Program-made: the position numbers and the translations under genes | Assembly: GCA_963969495.1 (NCBI GenBank) | Contig: OZ018323.1 | Location: 76,341,583 to 76,405,582 of the forward strand | Reading direction: 5' to 3' | From: Ceratothoa steindachneri | Taxonomy: Eukaryota; Arthropoda; Malacostraca; Isopoda; Cymothoidae | DNA length: 64,000 nt | Notes under the pieces: model-generated | Database searches by the model: none | Seen by the model: the letters and a program-made list of their open reading frames with translations, nothing else | Told to the model about the DNA's origin: nothing | In this document: positions 1 through 10,961 of the stretch, piece by piece | Layout of the letters: each line of letters opens with the position of its first letter | Numbering within the stretch: the first letter of the stretch is position 1

Positions 1-845
1 ACAAATCACACCAACAAAACTTAAATGAACACAACATTAAAAAAAAATGCAAGAACTTATTCCTCAACCTAATATTTGTGGTAAAATTAATGTTTTAACA
101 TTTTTGCAAAGTACCATCACTATAAGTAGCAATTTGCATCCCATAAAAAAACACATTTAATGGAAAACTATCTGTAAGGTTGTAAGCCATCCAGATCTCA
201 ATGACTGAAGGAGGATCTGCAGTTATACAGTAGTGTTCAAAACTAGAGCAAAATACCAAATACTACATTTTCTTAAGCTCAATGAAAATTGCACAGAATA
301 TTCTTTGAAATCTGCCTTTGATATAGTCTCCAAGCTTCAATTCATAAAAAAAGTAATGAAGAAAATAATGTATATACATATGAAGAAAGGATCCATCAAA
401 ACTAAAGATGAATGTGCATAAATGCGGCTATAACCATAAAACATAGTTAATAGGGTTTGCATGAGTACCAAAAATTAGGAACCCGGACTGATACCAAGAA
501 AAATTTCTGGAACTTGGAAATCCTGGTTCCTCAAACCAAATATTTTTACTTTTAACCAATCATTATTTTTCTAAATGGTATAAAGAACCTAACCATTGAG
601 ATCAATTGTTTAACTTAGAAAGATTTAAATAAAAGTTTAGAAACATATAATTTAAAAAAAAAACAAGTCTTTAAACAAATAAAATCTTTGAAAGAAATTT
701 AACTAATAAACATACTTTGAAAGAAATTAATCAAACTGATAAACATACTTTGGTATGAAATTTTATTGTAAATATTTAGTATTAGAATTTTGGACTTAAT
801 TAGTCTAATCATCTTGTTACTTACACTTTTAAAGTAATCTTTCAA
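1..845. other. AT-rich stretch with no supported gene
   Basis: Strongly AT-rich sequence with short ORFs only. I recognise no motif, splice structure or repeat here. It may be the decayed 3' flank of the hAT fossil that follows. Confidence 0.5.
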
Positions 846-849
846 GAAA

Positions 850-2480
850 CTTGAGCATTTAAATTGACTCCTATAAGCGAGACCAAATTTTTAATAGAAA
901 AAGTCCAGAAGCTGATAAGGCACTTTCGATACTTGTAGTCTGATTGTAATAAGTGCAACCTGCAATCTATCCAGCTTTTCTGTGCGTTTGGCAGTCACTT
1001 CAAAAAGTTTGAATTATTTGTTACCATCAAATTTTTCTTGATTACTTTTATTTGAGGTGGTAGGAGATGCAAGTTTATTTACTTCATTGTAATATTCTTC
1101 AAGCAAAGGATCATCAATTAATTTAGCTTACTTTTGACTTATTTCAGTACCATACCCAGTAGTTTCTTCATTGGTTTCTGGATGAAGGTGTTTGTAAATT
1201 ATTTCAGTAAATTTCTTCAAAGAAGCTCATGAAGCCATTGGTAATTCAGGCGACTCTAGGGCCAAATAAGTTGGATTATGCATATACTGAAGCAGAACTG
1301 AAATTTCATTTTGTCTTCAACTTATCTAGCGATTGATCAAAGCTTGTCTTAAGTTTACACATTGATTTTCTTTACCCTTTAACTGATTCAAAATAAAAAT
1401 AAAAGAAGATTGCATTTTAAAATGAGACATCTCTGGATGATAGTTCTTTGACCACAATTTCCAGTGGCTTAAAAGCTTGAATAAGTTCTTCAATTTGTTG
1501 CTATTCAATATCTGATACGGAATATTCATATCTTATTGCTCTCAAAGCTTTCAGGAAGCAATCTCTTAATTTCAAAAATCTTTCTAACATTTGTAAAAGG
1601 CTATTCAAGCATGTTTTAATATCAATTATCAGATTCAAACACTGTCCTTGAAATTGGTCAAAGACCAAATCTTGTAAATTATTATTTTGAGGTGTTAATT
1701 TACAAAATGTTCAATATATTTTTCAAACCTTGCTTATCAGTGAATTAAAGCCTTCATGAATTTCTCAAGATTCTAAATCGACCAGGTTTTCTTCTCCATC
1801 ATTCCAAGTAGAAAATTTATTTTCTGGTTGCTGGATATTGTAATACAATGTTGTTATATAAAACATCACATACACTTAGATTTATTCCATGTGCATTGCC
1901 GGAATATGTTTGACAGATTTTAACATGACTGGAGCTCTCTGTATAGTACATGCTACAATATCACAATTTAGATCAAGATTGATTTCTTCCAATTGAAGTT
2001 TTACTATATTTATGGCAGTTTTACTATCAAATGATCCTTTAATAGGAGTGAAGCCTAAATTCTAATGCATTTTTTATCATGAATGTTTATATTGATGTAC
2101 CTTCTATTTTGCATCAAAGTATATATATTCATCCAAGGTAACTGAATACTGCTTGCCTTCTTTGATTTCTTTCTTGAAAAATTCAGCCAGTTCTGTCTTC
2201 TTCAAATAAAAGTTCATATTGAATTTTTAAGACCACTGTTTGAAGTTGGAGGTTACTTGTCATACTTGAATTTTGCAAAACTTTTTAGAATAAATTTACT
2301 TTTAGCAATGGCTCAAAAGTTTAGACCATTTTATAATTAAGTTTAGTGATTTCTTCATCCATTGAATATCTTTTGATAAAACTTGAAAGTTTGCTGCTCC
2401 ATTATCACCATCTGCTCTTATTTCTCTGTGATTCATTCTATAATGTTTGATAAGTCCTAAAGTTATACCACCTATACACA
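850..2480 (-). pseudogene. hAT-superfamily transposase fossil
   Basis: Read on the minus strand, three conserved hAT stretches appear in the right order although stops and frameshifts separate them. Near 2340-2440 is a central segment with ADGDNGAANFQVL. At 1860-2010 comes DLNCDIVACT followed, one frame over, by NAHGINLSVCDVLY, which matches the 'xYAHGIHLAVCDVLY' block of arthropod hAT transposases. At 1326-1529 is the helical FIFILNQLKGKENQCVNLRQ segment. Near 870-940, SIESALSASGLF resembles the C-terminal dimerisation block. The protein would bind and cut transposon ends in the nucleus, but this copy is dead. I did not find its terminal inverted repeats. Family identification rests on remembered motif patterns; the superfamily call is fairly secure, the clade is not. 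Confidence 0.75.
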
Positions 2481-2884
2481 TTAATTTGGCTACATTTTTA
2501 GAAACATTTTAAAATTAATTCCATGCAATAGATTTTGACATATTTGAAAGGGGTCTTATCATAAAAATTTAAATAAAAAACTTTAAAATTCTTTAGAGCA
2601 CAGCAAAATCTGATATATGCAGTATGGCATTATGCAAGCAACTAATTTGAATACAAACAAATTTGAGAAGTTAACAACTCACCAGAATGAATTGTCAGTT
2701 GTCACTTTTTTCCAAGCAAAAATAGTTGGATTTCATTTATTCATGTTAAAAAATTTTCATTTTCCTATTTAGATGCTTTTCTAACCAAACCATGTTCCGG
2801 GTGAAAACCCTAATAATTATCTCATAGAAAAAGGGAAAAAAAATATATGCAGGCCTTTGTTCTGTAGCACATCTGCTACAGAAC
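2481..2884. other. AT-rich spacer
   Basis: No ORF, RNA gene or inverted repeat that I can support; probably decayed transposon flank. Confidence 0.4.
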
Positions 2885-3435
2885 ATCACAATTTGGCATT
2901 ATTCAGACATGATTTTATTTCATTCTTCCAATCTTTGCCAGAGATCTTCAACATTAGCCAGTTTCCTAGCCATAATCATCTCACAAAGTATCCACACATA
3001 TGTTTTCTATCAGATTCAAATCAGGGCTCTGTGTAGGCAAGTTCATCATGTTGATATCTTCAGTATCTATAAACTGCTTCGCCATCTTTACTGTGCAGCA
3101 TTGTCCTGCATGAAAACAGGCTCAAATACTCTCAATCCTTGGAAAGAAGGGATCACATGTTTCTGAAGCAGTTTTTTGTATATTGCAGCATGGATAAACT
3201 CCAGCGCTTGAAAAAACACCTCATACCATAACATGGCTGCCTCAAGATTTAACCATTTTTTTAATGTGTGTGGAATTTAATCTTTCCCCTGTATGGTGCA
3301 TTACATACTGCTTTCCATATGATCTGAACAAATTTGTTTATGTCACTCAAAACACTTTCGCACTATTCAGTACTCTATAGGATATGCTCAGTAATAAAGG
3401 CAAATCTAGCTGCTTTATTCTTTCTTACCTGCAGC
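2885..3435 (-). pseudogene. Tc1/mariner transposase fossil (catalytic domain)
   Basis: The minus strand encodes the DDE half of a Tc1-type transposase in several frames. Around 3240-3345 it reads KVF, VT, TNLFRSYGKQYVMHHTGER, the region of the second strand and the first part of the active site. It continues GSHVMVWGVFSSAG near 3215-3245. Near 3095-3125 is VFMQDNA, with the second catalytic Asp, and at 2960-3040 QSPDLNLIENIWVDTL, the very conserved Tc1 block before the last acidic residue. Stops and frame changes show it is inactive. The N-terminal HTH domains were not found upstream. Tc1 elements move by cut and paste into TA sites; no TIRs were identified. Confidence 0.82.
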
Positions 3436-3894
3436 AAAGTGCCAGGTCAAGGCATCACTTTTTTTTCAAAAGGAGCAAAGTTCAATTATACCCATTCAGA
3501 GCCATGAAATGACCCATATGACCATGGGACATAGAGTTATTCACCCTGGAGATTTCAAATCTGCAATCCGATTTGGCTCTGGGTGGCGCCATCTAGTGGC
3601 AGAAGCCTCATTTAGCCATTCAAATGCACTTGAAAGTGATTTGAACCATGGGAAACCATCAATGCAATAACCATTTATCATCTTATCACAAAACACCGCA
3701 GGTCATTGGAGGAACTTTCCCCCTTTTTTACTTTTGATGCTTCTCACCTGTCTCAAGCAATAAGTAAAATTACTGATGATACATTAAGGAAAAGCTGGAT
3801 TTCATGGATACAAGGTCTGTGCCAAGAGTGAAGGAATCTGCTCTATGCCAAAATGGCTTGAAGTGGCAATAGACAAGTAGTTGACTACCAAGTA
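3436..3894. other. Spacer without gene
   Basis: No coding signal recognised. It contains the CTCF-like word listed separately. Confidence 0.4.
3586..3599 (-). promoter_or_regulatory. CTCF-like insulator motif
   Basis: The minus strand reads CCACTAGATGGCGC, which fits every position of the published CTCF core consensus CCASYAGRKGGCRS. CTCF is conserved in most bilaterian animals including arthropods. Whether this site is bound is unknown; a single motif match is weak evidence. Confidence 0.4.
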
Positions 3895-4812
3895 TTAAGG
3901 GGATACCACATTAATTTTTTCAACTTTATACTATGTTAGATTATCATATATGAAATTGAGGCTCCTTAAAAGCCCTTTTATTCCTGCCAATATCATAATA
4001 ACCTACAGCGCCATTTTTGAGATACCGGAGGTTCTTTCAGAACCCCTCTCCCCTCCCTTGAAACCTGATATCATATAAATGGCTATAGAATTATTAAAAA
4101 TTAAGCATCAAACTAAATTCACGACCAAATGATTCACATATTATTTAGTTATCATTTGAAATCAGTTTTCTGTAGTTCCATTAAAATCTGTTTTAATGGC
4201 TGCCTGAAACATATATTTTTCATACATGGTCAACTATAAGCTTTGTTCTCAGTTAGATGGGGAGTGTTAGGTGAAAGGTTTGGGCATTCTGAATGCCCTG
4301 GAATTTAGTTCAATCAATATTCGAATGATGCTAAAAATATAAAGCAGTTCTTAAGCGTCGGGTTTTTTTTTTAGCAAATATTTAAAATCATATGCTATAG
4401 TTTTGCGTTATGTTCATAAATCAACTTTAAAAATCTAGGGAGAATTTCCACGAATGTATAAAATTTTGCATTATGATAATTTTTACTGTTCTTTTCATGT
4501 TGCTAAAACGAAATATATAATACTATAAAAAAGTGCATAAAACTTGAAATAAAATGATATAAAAATCAATGGTGTAGTTGGGGGGAGGGATTACAAATAA
4601 ACTTTAAATATCTAAGAAATATTTTCCAGGAATGTATACAATTTTATATTATCTTAATTTTCACTATGTTCTAGGCATGTTGCTAAAAAAAATAATCATA
4701 CGATAAAAAAGTGCATAAAATTTGCAATAAAATGATATACAAAACCAAAAAATGCAAATTTTGAATGAAACAATGTGAAAAGTACTCAAGAAGAAATGTG
4801 TTATCCCCTTAA
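3895..4812. mobile_element. Non-autonomous piggyBac-type element flanked by TTAA
   Basis: The left end reads TTAAGGGGATACCACATT and the right end, reverse-complemented, TTAAGGGGATAACACATT: 17 of 18 bases agree. TTAA at both outer edges is the signature target duplication of piggyBac elements, so the element proper is about 3899-4808. The interior is AT-rich with a partial internal direct repeat (two similar stretches near 4370-4560 and 4590-4760 ending in AAATGATATA) and no ORF. It was presumably mobilised by a transposase in trans; a decayed piggyBac transposase occurs later in this window at 39-41 kb, but I cannot show that the two belong together. Confidence 0.72.
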
Positions 4813-4909
4813 TAAGGTAATTACAGAATATCACTGACTATATACCATAAAACATGCATGACATAAAAAAAGGGACCATACAGGGGGTAAGTTGCAAGAT
4901 GTTTTGTGA

Positions 4910-5392
4910 GTATAGTATATATAACTGAATCATGGGCTGATAAAATAATATATAATAATAATGAATTAGATTTACATGGTTATGATATGTACATTTGTCA
5001 AAGGACAGGTAAGACTGGTGGCAATCTAATTATTTATATATAAAAAAAGAACATTGCTTCAAATATAAATAATTCAATAAAGCAAGATGTAGTTAAGTCA
5101 CTATGGATAGATATTAGGGTAAATAAAAATAAGATGGTCCATTTGAGGAGTTTTTTACAGAACATCTGGAGGGGTTAAGGAACCAAGCAAATCATATGAA
5201 GCAAAAGCAGTTATTCTTGAAGAAATGATAGGGTGAGTTGTAAATATATACAATGTTCAAAATAATTTTTAATAAATTTGTTAATGGGACAAAAGATGCC
5301 AATATATTATTAGTTCATGTACTTTAAAACAATAATAATTTGATAAAAGAATAAACAATTGGGGAAGCATTAAGATTTTGTTTTCAATTTAG
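4910..5392 (+). pseudogene. LINE endonuclease fragment (same family as the 51.8 kb LINE)
   Basis: Base by base this resembles 52040-52560 of the intact LINE, covering the endonuclease motifs TESW, RTGRIGG, IYIKNN and ESLWIDIR. It has a frameshifting deletion, a jump over the middle of the endonuclease near 5240-5270 and no reverse transcriptase. It is a dead, truncated scrap; the ends are approximate. Confidence 0.8.
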
Positions 5393-5393
5393 G

Positions 5394-5613
5394 TAGTCCA
5401 ACCTGGGACTGCCTACATCGGCATGAATCACTGCAATCAAATTACCCTGTCGACCTAGTTGTGTATACTTTCACCATCATCCTTTGCTTACGGTTAGCCA
5501 ATTGCATACAAGATTGTGCATGATGTCACAGGCTGTGAGACAACCTCTGAATGGTGAATTGTGGAGCCATTTAGTTTACTCTGAACCGTGAGTGTGTTAA
5601 GTCGACTAATATT
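5394..5613 (+). repeat. Possible 5' LTR remnant of a copia-like element
   Basis: This stretch lies immediately before a primer-binding site and ends ACTAATATT. No second LTR was found, so the left boundary is set only by the end of the neighbouring LINE scrap. Confidence 0.35.
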
Positions 5614-5625
5614 TGGTAGCAGAGA
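5614..5625 (+). promoter_or_regulatory. Primer-binding site complementary to initiator tRNA-Met
   Basis: TGGTAGCAGAG is the reverse complement of the 3' end (with CCA) of animal initiator methionine tRNA. It sits 7 bases before an ATG (5632) that opens the gag-like reading, as expected for minus-strand priming in a copia-type retrotransposon. Confidence 0.65.
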
Positions 5626-5631
5626 AAGGTT

Positions 5632-6654
5632 ATGGCATCATTTACTAATGTTTGTTCATCTAAATTTGATGAATAGAGTTACAAGAAATGGAAACATGAT
5701 ATACAAATATGATGTGAACTGATCTAGACAAAACTAAGCGTGCGCTGGCTATACATCTCTGTCTGTCTAGTTGAGCTAGAGCCGCATTGTTGGAATAAGG
5801 TAGCAGATTTGAAGAAAGATAATGGGGTTGCTCCTTAATGAAGAAACTTGATGATTTGTTTTTACTGGATCAAGGAAGAATGCAGTTATGCTTTTCCTAA
5901 TTTATACAACCTATTGCGTCTGATGATATAAAGATTGATGATTTCGTAAATAAATTTGAACATACATATTTCAAGTTTATGAGTGAAAAGATGACATTGC
6001 CTGATCTGTTATGATATTTATGCTATGGCTTCCTGCAACTTATCAGAAAGTGATGTACATTTGGTGATGTGTGCTATTACTACTGTGATGTATGATGCTA
6101 TGAAATCTGTTCTGAAACACATTTTTGGTTCTAACATCAGTATTCCTTCTTCATCTTTTGCTGCTACCCCCTCCATAGAAGTGAAGGTAGAACCTGTTTT
6201 CCATCCCACCAGTGACAATTCCAATACCACATTGTTTGCTCATAATGGTCACCATGATTGGAGTAAGTCTATTATTGGGATGCACATAGTCACAGCAATT
6301 GTAGTACACAGGCTGCCACCAGCCTGCAACAGCCAGCACTCCCATCAGCTAGAAGGCCAAATCCGATAGGGCATGATGGGCAGGTTTCTAAGAGTCTCAT
6401 TTGTGACTCTTATTTGCATAGGGGACAATATTGCCCCCATGCTTATGAGAATGCTACTAAAAAAGTAACAATGGAACTGAATCTGATTATATTCAATTGT
6501 CACTTTTCATGGGCTACACACAAAGTTTTGGGTAAAATGATGCTACAGTCTTTAATGAATGAATTGAAGTATTGTGCAGTATTAGATACTAGCTGTTCAA
6601 CTACAGTATGTGGTAGCCAGTGGCTAGATACTTATTTGACATCCGTAACAGATT
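5632..6654 (+). pseudogene. Copia-like gag and protease remnant
   Basis: The ATG right after the primer-binding site opens MASFTN and a gag-like sequence broken by several stops. Recognisable pieces are DLKKDNG with KKLDDLFLLDQGR (about 5810-5880), IDDFVNKFEHTYFKFM (5930-5990) and the 114-codon frame from 6025 starting MASCNLSESD. A degenerate CDSYLHRGQYCPHAYEN stretch near 6400-6450 looks like a gag zinc knuckle. VLDTSCSTTVCGSQWLD at about 6575-6630 resembles the retropepsin DT/SG motif, with D-T-S-C in place of D-T-G-A. Gag packages the RNA and the protease matures the polyprotein. Integrase, RT and RNase H are missing because another element (6655 on) cuts in. The family assignment comes from remembered arthropod copies. 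Confidence 0.6.
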
Positions 6655-7330
6655 GGGACATTCAACAATAATGTGCCAAACAGTCTGGGAGACAACGTAG
6701 ATGTTGCAATAAGGTACAGGTGAGTGTTCCATCAATTGGTAGTGCGTCTCACAAAAGTGTCCAATTCAAGGACAACAAAGCAACCTGAAGCCATCGCTGC
6801 ATTGGGAGGTAGGTCTTTGGGGACAGTCAGGGTGAAATGGCATGTAACTTTAAGTTCCCTTCAGTCAACTCCCATCTTCTTTGCCAAGCAAGATCCTTAT
6901 TCGACATGGAGAAAGTCTAGGTTGACAAAAGGGCACCAGGCAGGGAAGGAGGTCCCTCCTCTTCTTCTGAGTCCTCAGAGGCCTGAGCCATCTGAAGAGA
7001 AGCTTGCACAGGGGTGGATGGTTCAGTATTTGGCACCAAACCCCATGGAAGATTCTGCCAACCTGGGCTGGGTCACCTCCTCCAAGACCATGTCCATCTC
7101 AGGGGGGCCCTCCATGTGGCAATCCTCACCCCCAAGGCATCACAGATCCATTTGTGATACTCTCAGTCACAATCAAGTCTCTGGTTAAAGGGGTGCCTCA
7201 ATTTCCCCCATCATCCCTGACACCTAAGGAGGACAAGGCTGCGCTTGGAAGCAAATCTCCTGCGCTTTCCCACTCTTGCTTACAGTTGTCACCATGATTA
7301 GATTGAAAAAAGGGGCCTTATGGAAGGTAG
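6655..7330 (-). mobile_element. Rearranged scrap of the I-like LINE (3' end joined to ORF1 region)
   Basis: 6655-6895 aligns with 32723-32970, the zinc-knuckle 3' end of the GC-rich I-like LINE. From about 6960 the sequence instead resembles 38085-38240, the 5' ORF1 region of the same family. The 5 kb in between are absent, so this is an internally deleted or recombined copy. Most differences from the younger copy are CG to TG or CA. It is non-coding now. Confidence 0.75.
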
Positions 7331-7855
7331 ATACTATGACCTCCCTATAAGTGGGGAGGTTAAGAGAAAAGTCTCCATAAGATCAGAAATTCCATAATAT
7401 AATCATTTACACATATAATCAGTCTTGGTTCAACAATGATAGGCTTTGCCAACCCAGCCCGCTATTTAGGTGAAATTGACCCAGAACTTTGACGATAAAG
7501 GATGGTGCTGGCCCTAGCCAGCAGGCTTTCACCCTTGCAGCTAGCAGGGACCTCATGATATACACTGCTACTCGACAAACGCTCAAAAGAGGATGAAAGT
7601 GCGCCAGGAAACCAGAACCTCTGTGGATAGGAGAGCAAGTGTAGAAAGGGGTTAGAGAGTATGTAATAAAGAGAACTAGAGATAGGTGGGTCTACTAATG
7701 AGTGGGGTGGGTGATCATCTATTATTATCATACCCTGGTACTAGGTGATTCCAGGATGGTGTGCAGTCCAACAAGACACCATGGCTACTGGACCAAACTC
7801 TGTACAGGTGGAAACACACTTCCTGATGCAAGGTGCTGGGAGAAAATGTTGAATG
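7331..7855. other. Unassigned sequence, possibly repeat-derived
   Basis: There is an 89-codon minus ORF (7462-7731) without recognisable motif. Composition is less AT-rich than the flanks, suggesting an unrecognised repeat rather than old intergenic DNA. Confidence 0.3.
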
Positions 7856-7861
7856 GAGAGC

Positions 7862-8162
7862 CGTAATTATAATAATATTTATAATAAATAAAATTAAATT
7901 ATACTAATAATAATTAATACAAATTATAATGATTATAGTACATAATAATGATAATAGAATATCATAAATACTAATAATATAAAAATCATGCTAAATAATA
8001 ATAAAATTAATTGTATTAAATAATAATAATGATAATAATAATAACATACTACTAATAATAATTAATACTAATCATAATATATAATAATATATGAATACTA
8101 ATAACAAATAATATAAATATTATACTAATGTTAATAACTAATAATAATAATACTCATAAAAA
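7862..8162. repeat. Degenerate TAA/TAATAA-rich simple repeat
   Basis: About 300 bases built almost only of A and T in imperfect ATA/TAA words, a decayed trinucleotide microsatellite. Confidence 0.85.
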
Positions 8163-8940
8163 GATAAAGTAGTGCTGAGTGGGGGTGAGGGGAAAGTGCA
8201 ACAACACTCTCCCAGACCCCATCAGATAGTTTGAATCAACCCAGTGTCAGGGCTTCCCTAATTTGCACTCAGGCTGAGAGGATGTGCAACTCTTCCGGAT
8301 ATTAAGTGTAACAGGCTACACACTCACAGCCCCCCCCCCCCCCCCCCCCGGTGGCCTGGGGTGGATACATGAGAACTTACAGATAATGTTACTGCCCATT
8401 GCTTTGCTTTGGGAAGTCCATAGAGGTCGATGATGCCGGATGCCCTCTTGAGGATATCAACCTGCACTAGGTTTAAATGGGTAGGGAGAAGGACCCTGGT
8501 GGCAAGAGAGGCTTGAGATGACCAGGCTTCATCCTCAGCTGCTCAGCTGCAGGGAGTTGCCGAGACACCAGTCTGTTGGTGCTCGCCTATAAGGACTCCC
8601 GACCCTTGTTTGTGATCGAGGTATCCTTCCACTAGCCTTTGCTTAAAAAGGCAGAAATCACAAGGCAGTATGCGGGCGTGCAGTGGATGGTAGATGTCAG
8701 GACATGTCCACACAATGGTGGGTCTGCACATGGTACCTCTGGGGCCCACTGCTACTCTGAGATCCCCTGCTGATGAGTGATCATCAGTAGTTGTTTTTCT
8801 CGATGAAGCTGCAGTAGTTTTTCTTGAATTGGCTTGTGAAACAGTAGGGAGTAAGTAAGTCAGATTTAGAACTTTGTATGTTTTTATGGGAGTTTGGGGA
8901 TTTTTAACTTTGCTATTTAGTTGACTGTTTGGTATTTTGT
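8163..8940 (-). other. Possible LINE ORF1 remnant with C-x2-C unit and a poly-C tract
   Basis: The minus frame 8543-8749 contains LPCDFCLFKQRLVEGYLD. The same C-x2-C-LxRQRL-like unit appears twice next to the LINE at 16.9-17.06 kb, so I infer a related LINE 5' region. A run of about 18 C lies at 8331-8349. Nothing else was recognised. Confidence 0.35.
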
Positions 8941-9134
8941 ATCAGATTTTTTGACATTTGAGGCAGTTTTTCTTTTTTTTCAAGCACTGCTGTGTATATC
9001 TGCTTGTGTTTCTGGCGCTGTAGATTAAGTAACAGTGGAGTTTACAGAGCTGAAAAGTTTCTAGAGAAAATGGTGAACGAAAAGGTGTTTTATCTAGCCT
9101 GTCAACACCACATCCTGGAAATTCTATTAAGAGC

Positions 9135-9823
9135 AGTTTAGAAAGGTGAAGGGGCCAAATAATCCCTGGTATGAGCATGTGAAGGATGTTTGGACAGAAT
9201 TGTCTAAGGAAAACTCAAAGATGCTGGCTATCAACAGCAAATGGCTGAAAGAAAAGAAGGATAGTTAAGAAATACTCCAAGACATTCTAACAGCAGAAAG
9301 GCTTCCAAGAGTGAACTACAGGGAAATGGCTGAACTGAAACCCATTGTTCTTGGAAGAAGTCCTCAAACCTGTACTGAATAAAAATACTATTGTTTGCAG
9401 ATCAATTTGAGTACAATGACGACTATCAAAGCTGGAAAGACAACACCTTCCTTGCGCTGTTCTACACTATTGTCTGGATGATGTCAATGTCTGCTGAAGA
9501 TGCTCTTGTGAATAATTTAATTCTAATCCAGAACATGTTGAAGTACAAGAAAGCTGACCCAGAGCTTGTTGATGCAGTAGTTAAGAAGATGGAAAACTGC
9601 AAATGGTACCTGATGCAGGAAGTCATGCTCAGCAGTAGATTGATTGGTACATTGAAGCACAATATTGCTGCTCAGTTACATGACATTGAGAAGACAGGAA
9701 AGCTTCATTCCAGAGAGTCATGGCTAAGATACCCTGATTCATCTCATTGGCTCAGAATCACCCTTCCTCCTGAACAGACTGACATTGGATCTGAGTGGCT
9801 TCTGGAACCTGTCACATCTTGAC
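9135..9823 (+). pseudogene. Unrecognised coding-like sequence, frameshifted
   Basis: A frame with good amino acid composition runs from about 9140 (NNPWYEHVKDVWTELSKENS), has one stop near 9268, continues to about 9380 (MAELKPIVLGRSPQTCTE), then shifts into a 143-codon frame starting at 9391 (MFADQFEYNDDYQSWKDN). The text is rich in charged and Trp residues and reads like real protein rather than a chance ORF. I do not recognise the family. It sits between two scraps of the I-like LINE and could be a host-gene fragment, a transposon ORF or an endogenous viral piece; no evidence separates these. Confidence 0.4.
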
Positions 9824-9825
9824 CA

Positions 9826-10430
9826 CAGAAAAGCCTTGTAGTTTAGTGGTGGATCTTGAGGACCCATCCCTGTTTTCTCATCACATATTTGACCTTGACT
9901 GCTCCATGGTCAGCCAGCTATTGTGTGATGTCCTCTATGGAGTAATCCACAATTTCCCTTGCATAAACTATCCCTTTTATCAAATTCATGTTAGAGTGCA
10001 GTGTTACCTGCACTCATGACCTAGTGAGAGCCTAATGCTGATAGAACATGTGTTTTTAAAAAAACATGTTGCCATCAGTCAAATAAATAATGTGAAACCA
10101 TTTGAAGAGAGCAGGCTTATAGATGCTGGGTAACACCTCAATGAGGGGCCCTTGCATGCACAAGGCTCCACTCACCTTGCCATTATTCAGTCTTTTTAGA
10201 CTGACCCTCTTCACCAAAGGGTGCCCTGAGCTCAGATGCGCCACCCTTAGCATGGCCTCCTGCCAAATCAGCTGGGGACCTGTCTATCCTAGGAAAGAAA
10301 GAATCCCTATTTTTTTCTTCTATTTTTGAGAGGGAGGGGAATGAACCCTCATTTCCCACTCAGAAGGGGATCTGAGACTGCATGAGCCAACCACAGCCTT
10401 ATTCTCTAAAGGGGGGAAGGAGTTGGTTGT
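9826..10430 (-). mobile_element. ORF1 fragment of the I-like LINE
   Basis: 9840-10020 aligns with 37247-37425 and 10065-10260 with 37577-37770 of the GC-rich LINE, with a gap where about 150 bases are lost. It corresponds to the RNA-binding part of ORF1 upstream of the CCHC knuckles. Multiple stops; a fossil on the minus strand. Confidence 0.72.
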
Positions 10431-10480
10431 TCTGCGGGTACCGCATTATTCTCATTTGTACCAATGGATCAATTACACTG

Positions 10481-10800
10481 GTCTGACATTTTTACTGATT
10501 CTTATGAATTTCAGGTGAATTCAAATCTGCCATTGTTTTTGTTTTTTTAATCAAGTCAAATTCTTTTGCTATTGCTCTTTTTTCTAAAAAACTATAACTT
10601 TTACTTGTTTTTATTTTACTTTCCAAAACAAGTCTGACATTTTTGATATCAAGGTTTTTTTCAAATGATTCTTACGTATTTGAATGTGCTGAATTCAAAT
10701 CTTGCATTGTTTTTTTTAATCAGGTCAAATTTGGGGGCTATGGCTTTTTTCTCTAAAAAACTCAAACTTTTACTTGTTTTTGTGCTATTTTCTAAAATAT
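10481..10800. repeat. Two-copy tandem repeat, about 155 bp per unit
   Basis: Unit one starts TCTGACATTTTTACTGATTC at 10481 and unit two TCTGACATTTTTGATATCAA at about 10632. Both share GAATTCAAATCTxGCATTG, a T run, AATCAxGTCAAATT and the AAAAACT-CTTTTACTTGTTTT block. Divergence of about a fifth suggests an old satellite-like duplication. Confidence 0.75.
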
Positions 10801-10873
10801 ATTCATTAGAATTAGGGAAATGTAATAGACCCTGATCATATAATTACAAAATTTTGACTATCATTTGATTAAA

Positions 10874-10961
10874 TTTCTATAGCATACAACAATCACAATG
10901 CATGGCATCATCTATTACTATAGATGATGCAGTGCATTATGATTGTTGCATGCTATAGAAA
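10874..10961. repeat. Near-perfect 88-bp hairpin
   Basis: The left arm starts TTTCTATAGCATACAACAAT and the right arm, reverse-complemented, TTTCTATAGCATGCAACAAT; the arms stay paired for about 40 bp with only a few mismatches around a loop of about six bases. RNA from either strand would fold into a pre-miRNA-sized hairpin. It may equally be a palindromic MITE remnant. Confidence 0.75.

Noticed and set aside
6018..6345. Minus-strand ORFs of 64-70 codons
   Set aside because: Opposite to the gag-like reading, which has recognisable family motifs.
9135..9823. Endogenous viral gene
   Set aside because: No viral motif recognised; left as unassigned coding-like sequence.
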